From Paraburkholderia polaris (GTDB lineage: Bacteria; Pseudomonadota; Gammaproteobacteria; Burkholderiales; Burkholderiaceae), in contig NZ_JABBGJ010000021.1 of assembly GCF_012927345.1 (NCBI RefSeq), positions 62,001 to 126,000 of the forward strand: a DNA stretch of 64,000 nt. Reading direction: 5' to 3'. The first letter of the stretch is position 1, and each line of letters starts with the position of its first letter. A program made the position numbers and the translations under genes. This document shows positions 6,979 to 16,162 of this stretch, piece after piece. The notes under the pieces are model-generated. The model saw nothing but the letters and a program-made list of their open reading frames with translations. It searched no databases and had not been told where the DNA came from.

Positions 6979-9720
6979 TCAATGTGCTTCTTCCCAGTTC
7001 AGGCCAGCGCCCACTTCAGCGACCAGCGGCACTTTCAGCGCGGCGACACCGCACATCAGCTCCGGCAAGCGCTTGCGTACGTCGGACAATTCCGCGTCCG
7101 GCACTTCGAGAATCAGTTCGTCGTGCACCTGCATGATCATGCGCGTACCGACCTTCGACTCTTCGATCCACTTCTGCACCGCGATCATCGACAGCTTGAT
7201 GAGGTCGGCGGCCGTGCCCTGCATCGGCGCGTTAATGGCCGCGCGCTCTGCTGCCTGACGGCGCGGACCGTTACCGCCGTTGATCTCCGGCAGCCACAGG
7301 CGGCGGCCGAACGCCGTTTCCACGTAGCCCTTGGCCTTCGCGCTCAGACGCGTTTCGTCCATATAACGCGCGACGCCGGGATAACGCGTGAAGTAGCGGT
7401 CGATATACAGCTTGGCCGCGTCGCGCGTAATGCCGAGGTTCGCGGCAAGACCGAACGCGCTCATGCCGTAGATCAGCCCGAAGTTGATGACCTTCGCCAC
7501 ACGCCGTTGATCGTTCGACACTTCGAGCGGCGTCACGCTGAAAATTTCCGCGGCAGTGGCGCGGTGAATGTCTTCGCCTTGCGAGAACGCACGCAGCAAC
7601 GATTCGTCGCCGGAGATGTGCGCCATGATGCGCAGTTCGATCTGCGAGTAGTCGGCGGAGACGAGCTTGTGGCCCGGCGGGGCGATAAACGCCTCGCGAA
7701 TGCGGCGGCCTTCGCCGGTGCGCACGGGAATGTTCTGCAGGTTCGGATCGTTCGACGCCAGCCGGCCCGTCACCGCCACTGCCTGCGCATAGTTCGTATG
7801 CACACGGCCGGTGGTGGCGTTGACCATGCGCGGCAGCTTGTCCGTATAGGTCGATTTCAGCTTCGACAAGCCACGGTGTTCGAGCAGGATTTTCGGCAGC
7901 GGATAGTCTTCGGCGAGCTTTTGCAGCACTTCTTCGTCGGTGGACGGCGCGCCGCTCGGGGTCTTCTTGACCACCGGCAATTCGAGCTTCTCAAAGAATA
8001 TCTGACCAATCTGCTTCGGCGAACCGAGATTGAATTCGCCGCCGGCCAGCACGTACGCTTCGCTCTCCAGTTGAATCAGACGCGTGGCGATTTCGCTGCT
8101 TTGCGCGCGCAGCTTTTCCGCGTCGATCAGTACACCCGTGCGCTCCATCTTGCGCAATACGCGCGAGGTGGGTACTTCGATGTCGCGGTAAATGTGCTCG
8201 AGCGTCTTCTCCGCGGCGACTTGCGGGTACAAGGCCTGATGCAAGCGCAAGGTGATGTCGGCGTCTTCTGCCGCGTATTCGGCGGCCGTTTCCAACGCGA
8301 CTTCGTCGAAACCGATTTGCGACGCGCCCTTGCCCGCGACCTCTTCGTACTTGATCGTCTTGATGCCGAGATGGCGCAGCGCGAGGCTGTCCATGTCGTG
8401 CGTACGGTGCGATTCGAGCACGTACGATTCCAGCAGCGTGTCGTGTTCGACGCCGCGCATTTCGATGCCGTAGTTCGCCAGCACCTGTTCGTCGTACTTC
8501 ATGTGCTGGCCGACCTTCTTGCGTTCGGCGCTTTCCAGCCACGGCTTGAGCTTTGCCAGCACTTCGTCGCGCGGCAGTTGCACGGGTGCGTCCGGGCCGC
8601 GATGCGCGACCGGCACATAAGCGGCATAGCCAGGCTCGACCGAGAAAGACAACCCAACGATTTGCGCGGTCATCGGATCGAGCGAGGTGGTTTCGGTATC
8701 GAACGCAGTCAACTCGGCGGCGTTGATTTTCTCAAGCCACGCGTCGAACTGTTCCCAAGTCTGCACCGTGTCGTAGTGACGTTCGTGATCCACGGTGAGC
8801 GCCGGCGGCACATCGGTCTCGGGACCTTCCACGGCGTCCGCGATTTCCACTTCGCGCAGCCAGGTCTTGAAACCGTTGCGCGTGAACACGTCGCGCAGTT
8901 CCTCGCGCGATTCCGGCCGGCTTTGCAGGCTTTCCTCGATCGACACGATATGGCCGGTCAGATCGCATTGGCGCTCGACGGTGACGAGTTTCTTCGCCAT
9001 CGGCAGAAAATCGAGCGCACGTCGCAGATTGTCTCCTACCGCACCTTTGATTTCGTCCGCATGTGCGACGATGCCATCGAGTGTCTCGTACTGCGTCAGC
9101 CATTTGATTGCCGTTTTCGGCCCGCATTTCTCGACGCCTGGCACGTTGTCGACGGTATCGCCGATCAACGACAGGTAGTCGATGATGCGCTCCGGCGGCA
9201 CGCCGAATTTGGCGATCACGCCGGCGCGGTCGAGCTTCTCATTAGTCATCGTATTGATGAGGGTGACATGATCCGACACGAGCTGCGCCAGATCCTTGTC
9301 CCCAGTCGACACGATCACATTCATGCCGCGTTTTTCCGCCTCGGTGCTGAGCGTGCCGATCACGTCGTCAGCTTCGACGCCTTCGATCATCAGGAGGGGC
9401 CAGCCGAGCGCGCGCACGGCGACGTGAATCGGCTCGATCTGACGCGAGAGATCGTCCGGCATCGACGGGCGGTTCGCCTTATAGTCGGCATACCAGTCGT
9501 CGCGAAACGTTTTGCCCTTGGCGTCGAACACGCAAGCGCTATACTCTGCAGTGACTTCCTTGCGCATGCGGCGCAGCATGTTGATCATTCCGTAGAGCGC
9601 ACCCGTCGGGCCACCTTCGGGTCCGCGCAGATCAGGCATCGCATGGTAGGCCCGGTACAGATAACTCGAACCGTCGACCAATAGCAGGGTCTTACCTTCA
9701 AGGCTTCGTTCTTCAGGCAT
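6979..9720 (-). CDS. polA: DNA polymerase I
   Basis: This 913-residue three-domain polymerase fills gaps and removes RNA primers during replication and repair. The 5-prime nuclease domain opens with LLLVDGSSYLYRAYHAMPDL (12-31). The 3-prime-5-prime proofreading domain is intact, with D341 and E343 in FDTETTSLDP. The polymerase domain has motif A DYSQIELR (D690), motif B RRVAKVINFGLIYG and motif C QVHDELILEV (D867). Length matches E. coli PolI (928). The start codon is separated by a single base from the divergent LOG gene start, so the leader of each lies inside the other coding region; little Shine-Dalgarno sequence is visible for polA. Confidence 0.97.
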   Translation of the reverse strand: MPEERSLEGKTLLLVDGSSYLYRAYHAMPDLRGPEGGPTGALYGMINMLRRMRKEVTAEYSACVFDAKGKTFRDDWYADYKANRPSMPDDLSRQIEPIHVAVRALGWPLLMIEGVEADDVIGTLSTEAEKRGMNVIVSTGDKDLAQLVSDHVTLINTMTNEKLDRAGVIAKFGVPPERIIDYLSLIGDTVDNVPGVEKCGPKTAIKWLTQYETLDGIVAHADEIKGAVGDNLRRALDFLPMAKKLVTVERQCDLTGHIVSIEESLQSRPESREELRDVFTRNGFKTWLREVEIADAVEGPETDVPPALTVDHERHYDTVQTWEQFDAWLEKINAAELTAFDTETTSLDPMTAQIVGLSFSVEPGYAAYVPVAHRGPDAPVQLPRDEVLAKLKPWLESAERKKVGQHMKYDEQVLANYGIEMRGVEHDTLLESYVLESHRTHDMDSLALRHLGIKTIKYEEVAGKGASQIGFDEVALETAAEYAAEDADITLRLHQALYPQVAAEKTLEHIYRDIEVPTSRVLRKMERTGVLIDAEKLRAQSSEIATRLIQLESEAYVLAGGEFNLGSPKQIGQIFFEKLELPVVKKTPSGAPSTDEEVLQKLAEDYPLPKILLEHRGLSKLKSTYTDKLPRMVNATTGRVHTNYAQAVAVTGRLASNDPNLQNIPVRTGEGRRIREAFIAPPGHKLVSADYSQIELRIMAHISGDESLLRAFSQGEDIHRATAAEIFSVTPLEVSNDQRRVAKVINFGLIYGMSAFGLAANLGITRDAAKLYIDRYFTRYPGVARYMDETRLSAKAKGYVETAFGRRLWLPEINGGNGPRRQAAERAAINAPMQGTAADLIKLSMIAVQKWIEESKVGTRMIMQVHDELILEVPDAELSDVRKRLPELMCGVAALKVPLVAEVGAGLNWEEAH

Positions 9721-9721
9721 T

Positions 9722-10465
9722 ATGACTAAGAGAAAAGTGATTCCGAGTCTGCGATCACTCGCAGATCAAGAGCGCGCAACGGCTAAGAAGGCCCGCGCAT
9801 CGTGGCAGATGTTCACGATTATGGCAGAGTTTATCGAGGCGACCGAGTACCTCTCGGAGATTCGCCCGGCTGTCAGCATCTATGGTTCAGCGCGCCTGAA
9901 ACCGAACTCGCCTTACTACAAACTCGCCACGCAGATCGCACGTAAGCTGTCGGACGCAGGCTTCGCGGTCATCTCGGGCGGCGGCCCCGGCATCATGGAG
10001 GCGGCCAACAAGGGCGCCCATGCGGGCAAAGCCCCTTCGGTCGGCCTGAACATCGAGCTGCCCCACGAGCAATCGGGCAATCAGTGGCAGGACATCTCGC
10101 TGCGTTTCCGCCATTTCTTCACGCGCAAGGTCACGTTCGTGAAGAACTCGGACGCGGTGATCGTGATGCCGGGCGGCTTCGGCACGCTGGACGAACTCGC
10201 CGAAGTCCTCACGCTGATTCAAACCAAGAAGTCACGCCACGTGCCGATCATTCTGGTGGGCGCCGAGTTCTGGGAAGGCCTGCTTGCGTGGTTCAAGAAC
10301 TCGCTCACGCCGATGGGCCTGATCAATCCGGCGGATATGGACCTGATGCAGGTGATCGACGATCCGGACCAGGTGCTCGAAGCGGTGCTGAAGTTCTACG
10401 AAGACCGCGAAGAAGCCGAACCGCATCCGGCCAAGTCGGATGAGGACCGGATGTTCTATCTATGA
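9722..10465 (+). CDS. LOG-family nucleotide 5-prime-monophosphate phosphoribohydrolase
   Basis: This is a 247-residue member of the lysine-decarboxylase-like LOG family (TIGR00730 type). These enzymes hydrolyse the N-glycosidic bond of AMP or cytokinin nucleotides; the old name lysine decarboxylase is a misnomer. The signature GGGPGIMEAAN is at 86-96 and PGGFGTLDE at 150-158, the nucleotide/phosphate loop. The N-terminal 45 residues are helical and charged. ATG 9722 is supported by AGG six bases upstream, but M30 (9809) and M34 (9821) are alternatives that would leave a leader between it and polA. A hairpin terminator follows at 10522. Whether it is a cytokinin activator or a housekeeping nucleosidase cannot be told. 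Confidence 0.88.
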   Translation: MTKRKVIPSLRSLADQERATAKKARASWQMFTIMAEFIEATEYLSEIRPAVSIYGSARLKPNSPYYKLATQIARKLSDAGFAVISGGGPGIMEAANKGAHAGKAPSVGLNIELPHEQSGNQWQDISLRFRHFFTRKVTFVKNSDAVIVMPGGFGTLDELAEVLTLIQTKKSRHVPIILVGAEFWEGLLAWFKNSLTPMGLINPADMDLMQVIDDPDQVLEAVLKFYEDREEAEPHPAKSDEDRMFYL

Positions 10466-10519
10466 TGCTGGATGTTCGCGCCCCGTGCGCGAAGTGACGA
10501 TAGAATGAGCACGCGGGAT

Positions 10520-11437
10520 CTAGCGGGCAGCCTTCAGGCTGCCCGCTTCCGTTTCATCGGTCTGATCACCCTGCGCTTGCAACCATTCGCAGAACTGCGC
10601 CACTAGCGGCGCCTGCGCGACCTCCCGCCGCGCCACCCACCAATAGCCGCGCGCATCTATCCGCGGACCGGCCAGCGGCACCACGAGCCGCCCCGATGCC
10701 AGCTCATCCGCCAGCAAAGGCAACGGACCCAGCGCCACACCGAGACCATCCACCGCAGCCTGCAAGGCCAGATAGAAGTGATCGAACGACTGCTTCTTCC
10801 GGCATTTCGCCGTTACTCCTGCTGCCGATAACCAGTTACCCCACGCATCGGGCCGCGTGTCCGAATGCAGCAGCACATGCTTCGCGAGATCGTCGGCCGC
10901 GTTGATCGGCGAGCGTTGCAGGAGCGTGGGACTGCACACTGGAATCTCGCTCTCACCAAGGAAATGGCCGCTCACGCAGTTCGGCCAATGCGCTGGACCG
11001 CGCCGCACCGCGACGTCGAAGCTGTCAAGTGTTTCGACCGGGGCGTTTGAAGTCGATAAGCGCAGCTCCGCATTCGGCACCTTGCGCTGGAACTGATGGA
11101 GCCGCGGCAGCAGCCACTTCATCGCGAAGGTGGGCAGAGCATTCACCCTTAAAACGTGAACGACGCCCGTATCGCGCAGTTGGTCCGTGGCGAGCGCAAT
11201 GCTGTCGAACGCGGCCTGCACGGTGCCCAGATAACGGCGGCCGTCGTCAGTCAGGCGCACGCGTTTCCCGCGGCGATGGAATACCTGCACGCCGAGCCAT
11301 GCTTCAAAAGCCGCGACTTGCCGACTGATTGCACCGTGAGTCACATGCAATTCGTTCGCCGCGGCAGTGAAGCTCTCATGCCGTGCGGCAGCCTCGAAGG
11401 CACGCAGCGCAGGAAAAGGGGGAAGATTACGAGCCAT
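10520..11437 (-). CDS. LysR-family transcriptional regulator (GcvA-like)
   Basis: This 305-residue regulator has an N-terminal winged helix-turn-helix (FTAAANELHVTHGAISRQVAAFE, given here as residues about 23-45) and a C-terminal effector-binding domain. The opening LPPFPALRAFEAAARHESF is the GcvA/AmpR subgroup pattern. It diverges from the split chrA genes, with a T-N11-A palindrome at 11440-11458 two bases before its own start codon, so autoregulation and control of the chromate transporter pair are both likely. Related regulators sit beside many unrelated targets, so a chromate response is only inferred from location. Its last codons overlap the LOG terminator hairpin. Confidence 0.87.
   Translation of the reverse strand: MARNLPPFPALRAFEAAARHESFTAAANELHVTHGAISRQVAAFEAWLGVQVFHRRGKRVRLTDDGRRYLGTVQAAFDSIALATDQLRDTGVVHVLRVNALPTFAMKWLLPRLHQFQRKVPNAELRLSTSNAPVETLDSFDVAVRRGPAHWPNCVSGHFLGESEIPVCSPTLLQRSPINAADDLAKHVLLHSDTRPDAWGNWLSAAGVTAKCRKKQSFDHFYLALQAAVDGLGVALGPLPLLADELASGRLVVPLAGPRIDARGYWWVARREVAQAPLVAQFCEWLQAQGDQTDETEAGSLKAAR
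10522..10550 (+). terminator. Terminator hairpin between LOG and lysR
   Basis: A perfect 11-bp stem (AGCGGGCAGCC with GGCTGCCCGCT) closes on TTCA and is followed by TCCGTTT. It terminates the LOG transcript and overlaps the last codons of the convergent lysR gene. Confidence 0.75.
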
Positions 11438-11439
11438 GC

Positions 11440-11458
11440 TTGTGATTCTAGATCACAA
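11440..11458. promoter_or_regulatory. LysR-type operator (T-N11-A palindrome)
   Basis: TTGTGAT (11440-11446) and ATCACAA (11452-11458) form a perfect 7-bp inverted repeat with a 5-base centre, containing the T-N11-A core of LysR boxes. It begins two bases upstream of the lysR start codon and 76 bases before chrA, fitting an autorepressed divergent promoter. Confidence 0.65.
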
Positions 11459-11534
11459 AGGCGCGCTCAAAAATCGTTTTGCCCAAAGCCGGTTCGGCGC
11501 TAACCTCCTGAGCTTGAACTGGAAGCTTAGCGAT

Positions 11535-12104
11535 ATGGATCACGATCTCACCTCAACCGAGGCCGCCCTGGCGCCCACGCCCACCTTGCGGGAAATTTTT
11601 GGCGGTTTTCTCGGCCTCGGGCTGATTTCGTTCGGCGGCGCACTGCCGCTGGCACGGCGTGCCCTGGTTGAGCAACGGCGCTGGCTGACCGGCGCGGAAT
11701 TCACCGACTTGCTCGGCCTGTGCCAATTCTTGCCGGGCGGCAATGTGATCAATCTTTCTGTGGCGATCGGGATGCGCTTTCGCGGCGTGCCGGGTGCGCT
11801 GGCGGGTTTGCTCGGATTGATCGCGGGGCCATCACTAATCGTGATCGGCCTTGGCGTGCTGTATGAACACACGCAAAACGACCCGCACGTCCGCCATCTC
11901 TTTGCCGGTCTCGCTGCGGCGGCGTCCGGTCTGCTGATCTCGATGGCCGTGAAGATCCTGCTCCCATTGCGAAATAAGCCGATGGCCGCGCTCATCGCGG
12001 CGCTCGGCTTCATCGCGATCGCCATCATGCGCCTGCCGCTTCTGCCTACGATGCTGGTACTCACGCCGCTCAGCATCTACATCGCGTCGAGGGCCGCACG
12101 ATGA
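11535..12104 (+). CDS. chrA: Chromate transporter, first half-size CHR protein
   Basis: This 189-residue membrane protein has one CHR domain (residues about 17-180) with four to six hydrophobic segments. It opens with GGFLGLGLISFGGALPLARR, the CHR signature containing FGG...P. Short-chain CHR proteins work as pairs of two half-size subunits of opposite topology and extrude chromate, driven by the membrane potential. The ATG at 11535 lies just before MDHDLTSTEA; the frame extends upstream into the lysR regulatory region without similarity. The stop overlaps the second half gene by four bases. Chromate is the family substrate; other oxyanions remain possible. Confidence 0.85.
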   Translation: MDHDLTSTEAALAPTPTLREIFGGFLGLGLISFGGALPLARRALVEQRRWLTGAEFTDLLGLCQFLPGGNVINLSVAIGMRFRGVPGALAGLLGLIAGPSLIVIGLGVLYEHTQNDPHVRHLFAGLAAAASGLLISMAVKILLPLRNKPMAALIAALGFIAIAIMRLPLLPTMLVLTPLSIYIASRAAR

Positions 12105-12631
12105 ACGACACGCTCATTTCTCTTGCCATCATTTTCAGTCAGCTTTCGCTACTGGCATTCGGCGGCGGCAACACCATTCTTCCGGAGATGCAACGCCAGG
12201 TGGTGGACGTGCATCACTGGATGCCGGCCAGCGAATTCAGCGCGCTGTTCGCGCTCGCGCAAGCGGCGCCAGGGCCGAATCTGATGATCGTCACGCTGGT
12301 CGGCTGGCACGTGGCGGGTTGGGCGGGCATGCTGGTGACTTCAGTGGCGAAGTTCGGACCGTCTTCGCTCGTGACGATTCTGGCGCTGCATGCGTGGGAT
12401 CGGTTCAAGGACCGTCCGTGGCGGCGTTACGCACAAATGGGGCTGGTGCCCGTGACTGCCGGCATCGTCGCGGCGAGCGCGGCCCTGATCGCCGAAGCGT
12501 CGAACCCGACGGCGATTGCATGGGCGATCGCCGCTTCTACCGCTGTGCTCGCGTTGAAGACACGCATTCATCCGTTGTGGCTACTGGCGGCTGGGAGTTT
12601 GATCGGGCTGACGGGCTTCGGGCAGTTCTAG
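12101..12631 (+). CDS. chrA: Chromate transporter, second half-size CHR protein
   Basis: This 176-residue partner of the preceding protein also consists of one CHR domain (SLLAFGGGNTILPEMQRQVV at 16-35). The conserved AQAAPGPNLM segment follows near 53-62, with hydrophobic segments to the C-terminus. Its ATG overlaps the previous stop in an ATGA junction, so the two halves are translationally coupled and probably made in equal amounts. Sequence divergence between the halves shows they are not a recent duplication. No chrB or other resistance gene is adjacent. Confidence 0.85.
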   Translation: MNDTLISLAIIFSQLSLLAFGGGNTILPEMQRQVVDVHHWMPASEFSALFALAQAAPGPNLMIVTLVGWHVAGWAGMLVTSVAKFGPSSLVTILALHAWDRFKDRPWRRYAQMGLVPVTAGIVAASAALIAEASNPTAIAWAIAASTAVLALKTRIHPLWLLAAGSLIGLTGFGQF

Positions 12632-12760
12632 CCGTCGCCCATTACATGAGCCTTGCGGGGGTCTCAGGTGCTGAGGGCTGTCAATTCCCATCAGGCTTCA
12701 GTTTATCGAACCGCGGGCAAGGCGAGCGGAACCAGCGCACGCGTTGCCCGAAGAATCGTT

Positions 12761-14293
12761 TTACTGAAACGCCACTTCCGCGAAGCTGCGCAGCTTGCGG
12801 CTATGCAAACGATGCAGCCCATTCATCCGCAACAACTCCATCGCCTTCACACCGATCTGCAGATGCTGATCGACTTGCGCGCGATAGAACTGATCCGCCA
12901 TGCCGGGCAGTTTCAATTCGCCATGCAAGGGCTTGTCCGACACGCATAGCAAGGTGCCGTAAGGCACACGGAAGCGGAACCCGTTCGCGGCGATCGTCGC
13001 GCTTTCCATATCGAGCGCGACCGCACGGCTTTGCGACAAGCGCTGCACCGGCTCACGGTGATCCCGCAATTCCCAGTTGCGGTTATCCACACTCGCCACC
13101 GTGCCCGTGCGCATCACGCGCTTCAACTCGACGCCATCCAGTTGCGTGACCTGCGCGACCGCGCGTTCCAACGCCACCTGCACTTCGGCAAGTGCAGGAA
13201 TCGGCACCCACAGCGGCAAATCGTCGTCGAGCACGTGGTCTTCGCGCACATAGCCGTGCGCCAGCACGTAATCGCCCAAGCGCTGCGTGTTACGCAGGCC
13301 CGCGCAGTGGCCGAGCATGATCCACGCATGCGGACGCAGCACGGCGACGTGATCGGTAATCGTCTTCGCGTTCGACGGCCCGACACCGATGTTGATCATC
13401 GTGATGCCGCTGCCATCGGCACGCTTCAGGTGATACGCAGGCATCTGCGGCAGACGCGGCGGCGCCGTGCCTTCCTGCGCCTGCTCGCCAAGATTCTCGT
13501 TGTACGTGATCACGTCGCCCGGTTCGACAAACGATGTGTATTCGCTGCGATACGCGCGCAGTGCTTCGTCGTCGGTATGCGCCATCATCGCGCGGCCGAG
13601 TTTGACGAACTCGTCGATATAGAACTGATAGTTCGTGTACAGCACGTAGTTCTGGCAATGCGTGGGCGAGGTCGCCGTGTAGTGCTTCAGCCGATGCAAC
13701 GAGAAATCCACCCGTGCCGCCGTGAACAGCGCGAGCGGATGCGGCTCGCCCGGCAGCGGCTCATACGTGCCGTTGACGATGCGGTCGTCGAGCAGCGCCA
13801 GGTCCGGCGTATCAAACACGTCGCGCATCAGGAACAGGCGCTCGCGATCCAGATCGCCTTCGAGATGGATGCCTTCGGCGAAGGCAAAGTGAATCGGAAT
13901 CGGCTGATCGGACACACCGACTTCGATCTTCACGTGATGGTTCTTCGCCAGCAGGCGCAATTGTTCACGATAGTAGTTGCCGAACAGATCGGGTCGCGTG
14001 ACGGTCGTCTCGAACACGCCCGGGCCCGCAACGAAACCGTACGAGCGGCGCGAATCGATATGCGTGTTGACTTCGGTGCGCACTCTGACGAACGGGTAGC
14101 AGGCGCGCACCCGGCGTTCGAACAGTTCGTTGCGGCGATAGCGCGCGAAGGCGTCGCGCAGGAACGAGGTGTTCGCTTCGTAGATCGCCGACAGACGCGT
14201 GACAGCCTCGGTCGCGTCGTCGAAGGATTCGGTTGGGAAGCTGTTGGCGGGAGTCTGCACCGCGCGTTGATTAGTATCGTTGTTCATCTTCAT
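12761..14293 (-). CDS. amn: AMP nucleosidase
   Basis: This 510-residue enzyme hydrolyses AMP to adenine and ribose 5-phosphate, adjusting the adenylate pool; bacterial Amn is activated by ATP and inhibited by phosphate. The N-terminal regulatory half (to about 240) is followed by a phosphorylase/nucleosidase-fold half with GITMINIGVGPSNAKTITDH, PHAWIMLGHCAGLR and ALDMESATIAANGFRF; the last includes the MES motif that binds ribose. Length is slightly over E. coli Amn (484), mainly at the N-terminus. AGGGG lies five bases before the chosen ATG; a second ATG two codons later is equally usable. It converges on the chrA pair and stands alone. Confidence 0.95.
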   Translation of the reverse strand: MKMNNDTNQRAVQTPANSFPTESFDDATEAVTRLSAIYEANTSFLRDAFARYRRNELFERRVRACYPFVRVRTEVNTHIDSRRSYGFVAGPGVFETTVTRPDLFGNYYREQLRLLAKNHHVKIEVGVSDQPIPIHFAFAEGIHLEGDLDRERLFLMRDVFDTPDLALLDDRIVNGTYEPLPGEPHPLALFTAARVDFSLHRLKHYTATSPTHCQNYVLYTNYQFYIDEFVKLGRAMMAHTDDEALRAYRSEYTSFVEPGDVITYNENLGEQAQEGTAPPRLPQMPAYHLKRADGSGITMINIGVGPSNAKTITDHVAVLRPHAWIMLGHCAGLRNTQRLGDYVLAHGYVREDHVLDDDLPLWVPIPALAEVQVALERAVAQVTQLDGVELKRVMRTGTVASVDNRNWELRDHREPVQRLSQSRAVALDMESATIAANGFRFRVPYGTLLCVSDKPLHGELKLPGMADQFYRAQVDQHLQIGVKAMELLRMNGLHRLHSRKLRSFAEVAFQ

Positions 14294-14486
14294 TCGCCCC
14301 TATTGATGAGATGACATTACCACGGAACCCGTGATCGCCAAATGACCTCGCGGCGCGTACGCAACTGCCGCAACAGCGGCCGCAAGATTGCGCGCACGGC
14401 GCGCGAAAGCGGCGCAAAATAAGGCGGTCGCGCCCGTAGGCAAGGCTGGATTTGCTAGAATCGGGGCACCATATTGGAGAATCACC

Positions 14487-14882
14487 ATGAAGCCGCTCCT
14501 TCCCGTCGCCGTTGCACTGGCCCTCGCCTTTGGCAACGCCGCGATGGCTGCCCAGCCTGTCGATGACACTCCGCCCCCCGGCGTACCCCAGTCCGCCAAT
14601 GAACGGGCCGGTCTGCCTGACCTGGAGAAGATCAATCGTCCGGCCGCCGAGGTCAGCTCGAAGGTCGAAATCAACGTCCCGCGCACGCCGAGCTTCTACG
14701 AACGCAGCGCTAACGGCACCGAAATCACCGAATACCGCGACAAAGGCAAGCCCGTTGAAATCAACGTGCATTCGAATCTCGGCACGCGCTATCAGATGAG
14801 CGCGCCGCTCGACACCTCGCCCACCGTGCGCGACAACGGCCGCGCGAGCACGCGTTTGCCGTCGGTGAATCTGACTTATTGA
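14487..14882 (+). CDS. Small exported protein upstream of thrB (DUF2782-like)
   Basis: This 131-residue protein has a Sec signal peptide (MKPLLPVAVALALAFGNAAMA, cleavage after AMA at about 21). The mature part is proline-rich, then has a charged segment with YERSANGTEITEYRDKGKPV near 71-90. A GGAGA ribosome site precedes the ATG. In gammaproteobacteria a periplasmic DUF2782 protein with a similar Y-x-x-G-x-x-x-EYR pattern sits directly before homoserine kinase, so I suggest the same family by motif and position. No function is known. A 284-base spacer separates it from thrB; I see no gene in that spacer. Confidence 0.7.
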   Translation: MKPLLPVAVALALAFGNAAMAAQPVDDTPPPGVPQSANERAGLPDLEKINRPAAEVSSKVEINVPRTPSFYERSANGTEITEYRDKGKPVEINVHSNLGTRYQMSAPLDTSPTVRDNGRASTRLPSVNLTY

Positions 14883-15166
14883 TGCATGCCGGGGCGGCGG
14901 CGCGGCGTAAGCCGCTCCCCTGGATCTAACGCGGCCCGCGGGTGTCGCCTCGGGTTTTCAGCCTGCGTGGCCGTTTACAGCACCGCCTGCAGCACGGCGA
15001 TACCGCGTTGAATTGCCGCAGCGCTTTACGGCCCTGTCGGGTGATCAGGATGGCAGGCAACATTCGCTGCCTGATGGACCTTGATCGCGCTTTCTGCAAC
15101 GCATTTGCCACACCTCGCACTGGTCGCATCGCGCCAGCCCGACTAACCTGATCCGACGTTTCCCGC

Positions 15167-16162
15167 ATGGCTGTCTTCACCGCTGTCACCGAACCCCAAC
15201 TAGCAGAATGGATGCGTCATTACGATCTCGGCGACGTCGTCGAGTTTCGCGGCATCCCGTCCGGTATTGAGAACAGCAACTTCTTTCTGACGACGACGCG
15301 CGGCGAGTACGTCCTCACGATTTTCGAAAAGCTGACGGCCGAGCAACTGCCGTTCTATCTCGATCTGATGCAACATCTGGCCGCGCACCGCGTGCCGGTG
15401 CCGGATCCCATGCCACGCGAAGACGGCGCGCTGTTCGGCACGCTGCATGGCAAGCCCGCCGCCATCGTGACCAAGCTCGAAGGCGCGCCGGAGTTGGCGC
15501 CGCAAGTCGAGCACTGCATCGAGGTCGGGCAAATGCTCGCGCGCATGCATCTGGCGGGGCGCGATTACCCGCGCTATCAGCCGAATCTGCGCAGCCTGCC
15601 GTGGTGGAAAGAAACCGTGCCGACCGTCCTGCCGTTCCTGGAAGGCGCGCAGCGCGACTTGCTGTCGTCCGAACTGGCGCATCAGGAGGCGTTCTTCGCC
15701 TCGGCGGATTACGCCGCGCTGCCCGAAGGCCCGTGCCACGCTGACCTGTTCCGCGACAACGCACTGTTCGCGCATGCTGCGCCGGAAACCGGCCACGAGG
15801 TGCGCCTGGGCGGCTTCTTCGACTTCTATTTCGCCGGCTGCGACAAGTGGCTGTTCGACGTCGCGGTAACGGTCAACGACTGGTGCGTCGACCTCGCCAC
15901 CGGAATACTGGACGAAGCCCGCACCGAAGCCATGCTGCGCGCGTACCAGACCGTACGCCCTTTCACCGTCGAAGAAAACCGCCACTGGGGCGACATGCTG
16001 CGTGCGGGCGCGTACCGCTTCTGGGTCTCGCGCCTGTATGATTTTCATTTGCCGCGCGCGGCCGAACTGCTCAAACCGCACGACCCCGGCCATTTCGAGC
16101 GCATCCTGCGCGAACGCCTGACCGGCGTTGCACTTCCAGGCATTCATACCTCATGCAACTGA
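15167..16162 (+). CDS. thrB: Homoserine kinase (type II, aminoglycoside-phosphotransferase fold)
   Basis: This 331-residue enzyme phosphorylates L-homoserine with ATP in threonine biosynthesis. It belongs to the APH-fold type used by Pseudomonas and Burkholderia rather than the GHMP type of E. coli. The substrate/ATP loop GIPSGIENSNFFLTT is at about 29-43, the catalytic loop GPCHADLFRDNALF near 190-204, and the metal-binding GGFFDFYFAG near 216-225. Length fits. The last 10 bases overlap the start of the following membrane protein gene, so the two are co-transcribed. Confidence 0.95.
   Translation: MAVFTAVTEPQLAEWMRHYDLGDVVEFRGIPSGIENSNFFLTTTRGEYVLTIFEKLTAEQLPFYLDLMQHLAAHRVPVPDPMPREDGALFGTLHGKPAAIVTKLEGAPELAPQVEHCIEVGQMLARMHLAGRDYPRYQPNLRSLPWWKETVPTVLPFLEGAQRDLLSSELAHQEAFFASADYAALPEGPCHADLFRDNALFAHAAPETGHEVRLGGFFDFYFAGCDKWLFDVAVTVNDWCVDLATGILDEARTEAMLRAYQTVRPFTVEENRHWGDMLRAGAYRFWVSRLYDFHLPRAAELLKPHDPGHFERILRERLTGVALPGIHTSCN

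Noticed and set aside
6883..9684. A 933-codon open frame on the plus strand spanning nearly all of polA.
   Set aside because: It is antisense to an unmistakable DNA polymerase I; composition is Arg/His/Ala-rich without any domain. Long antisense frames are a by-product of GC-rich codon use.
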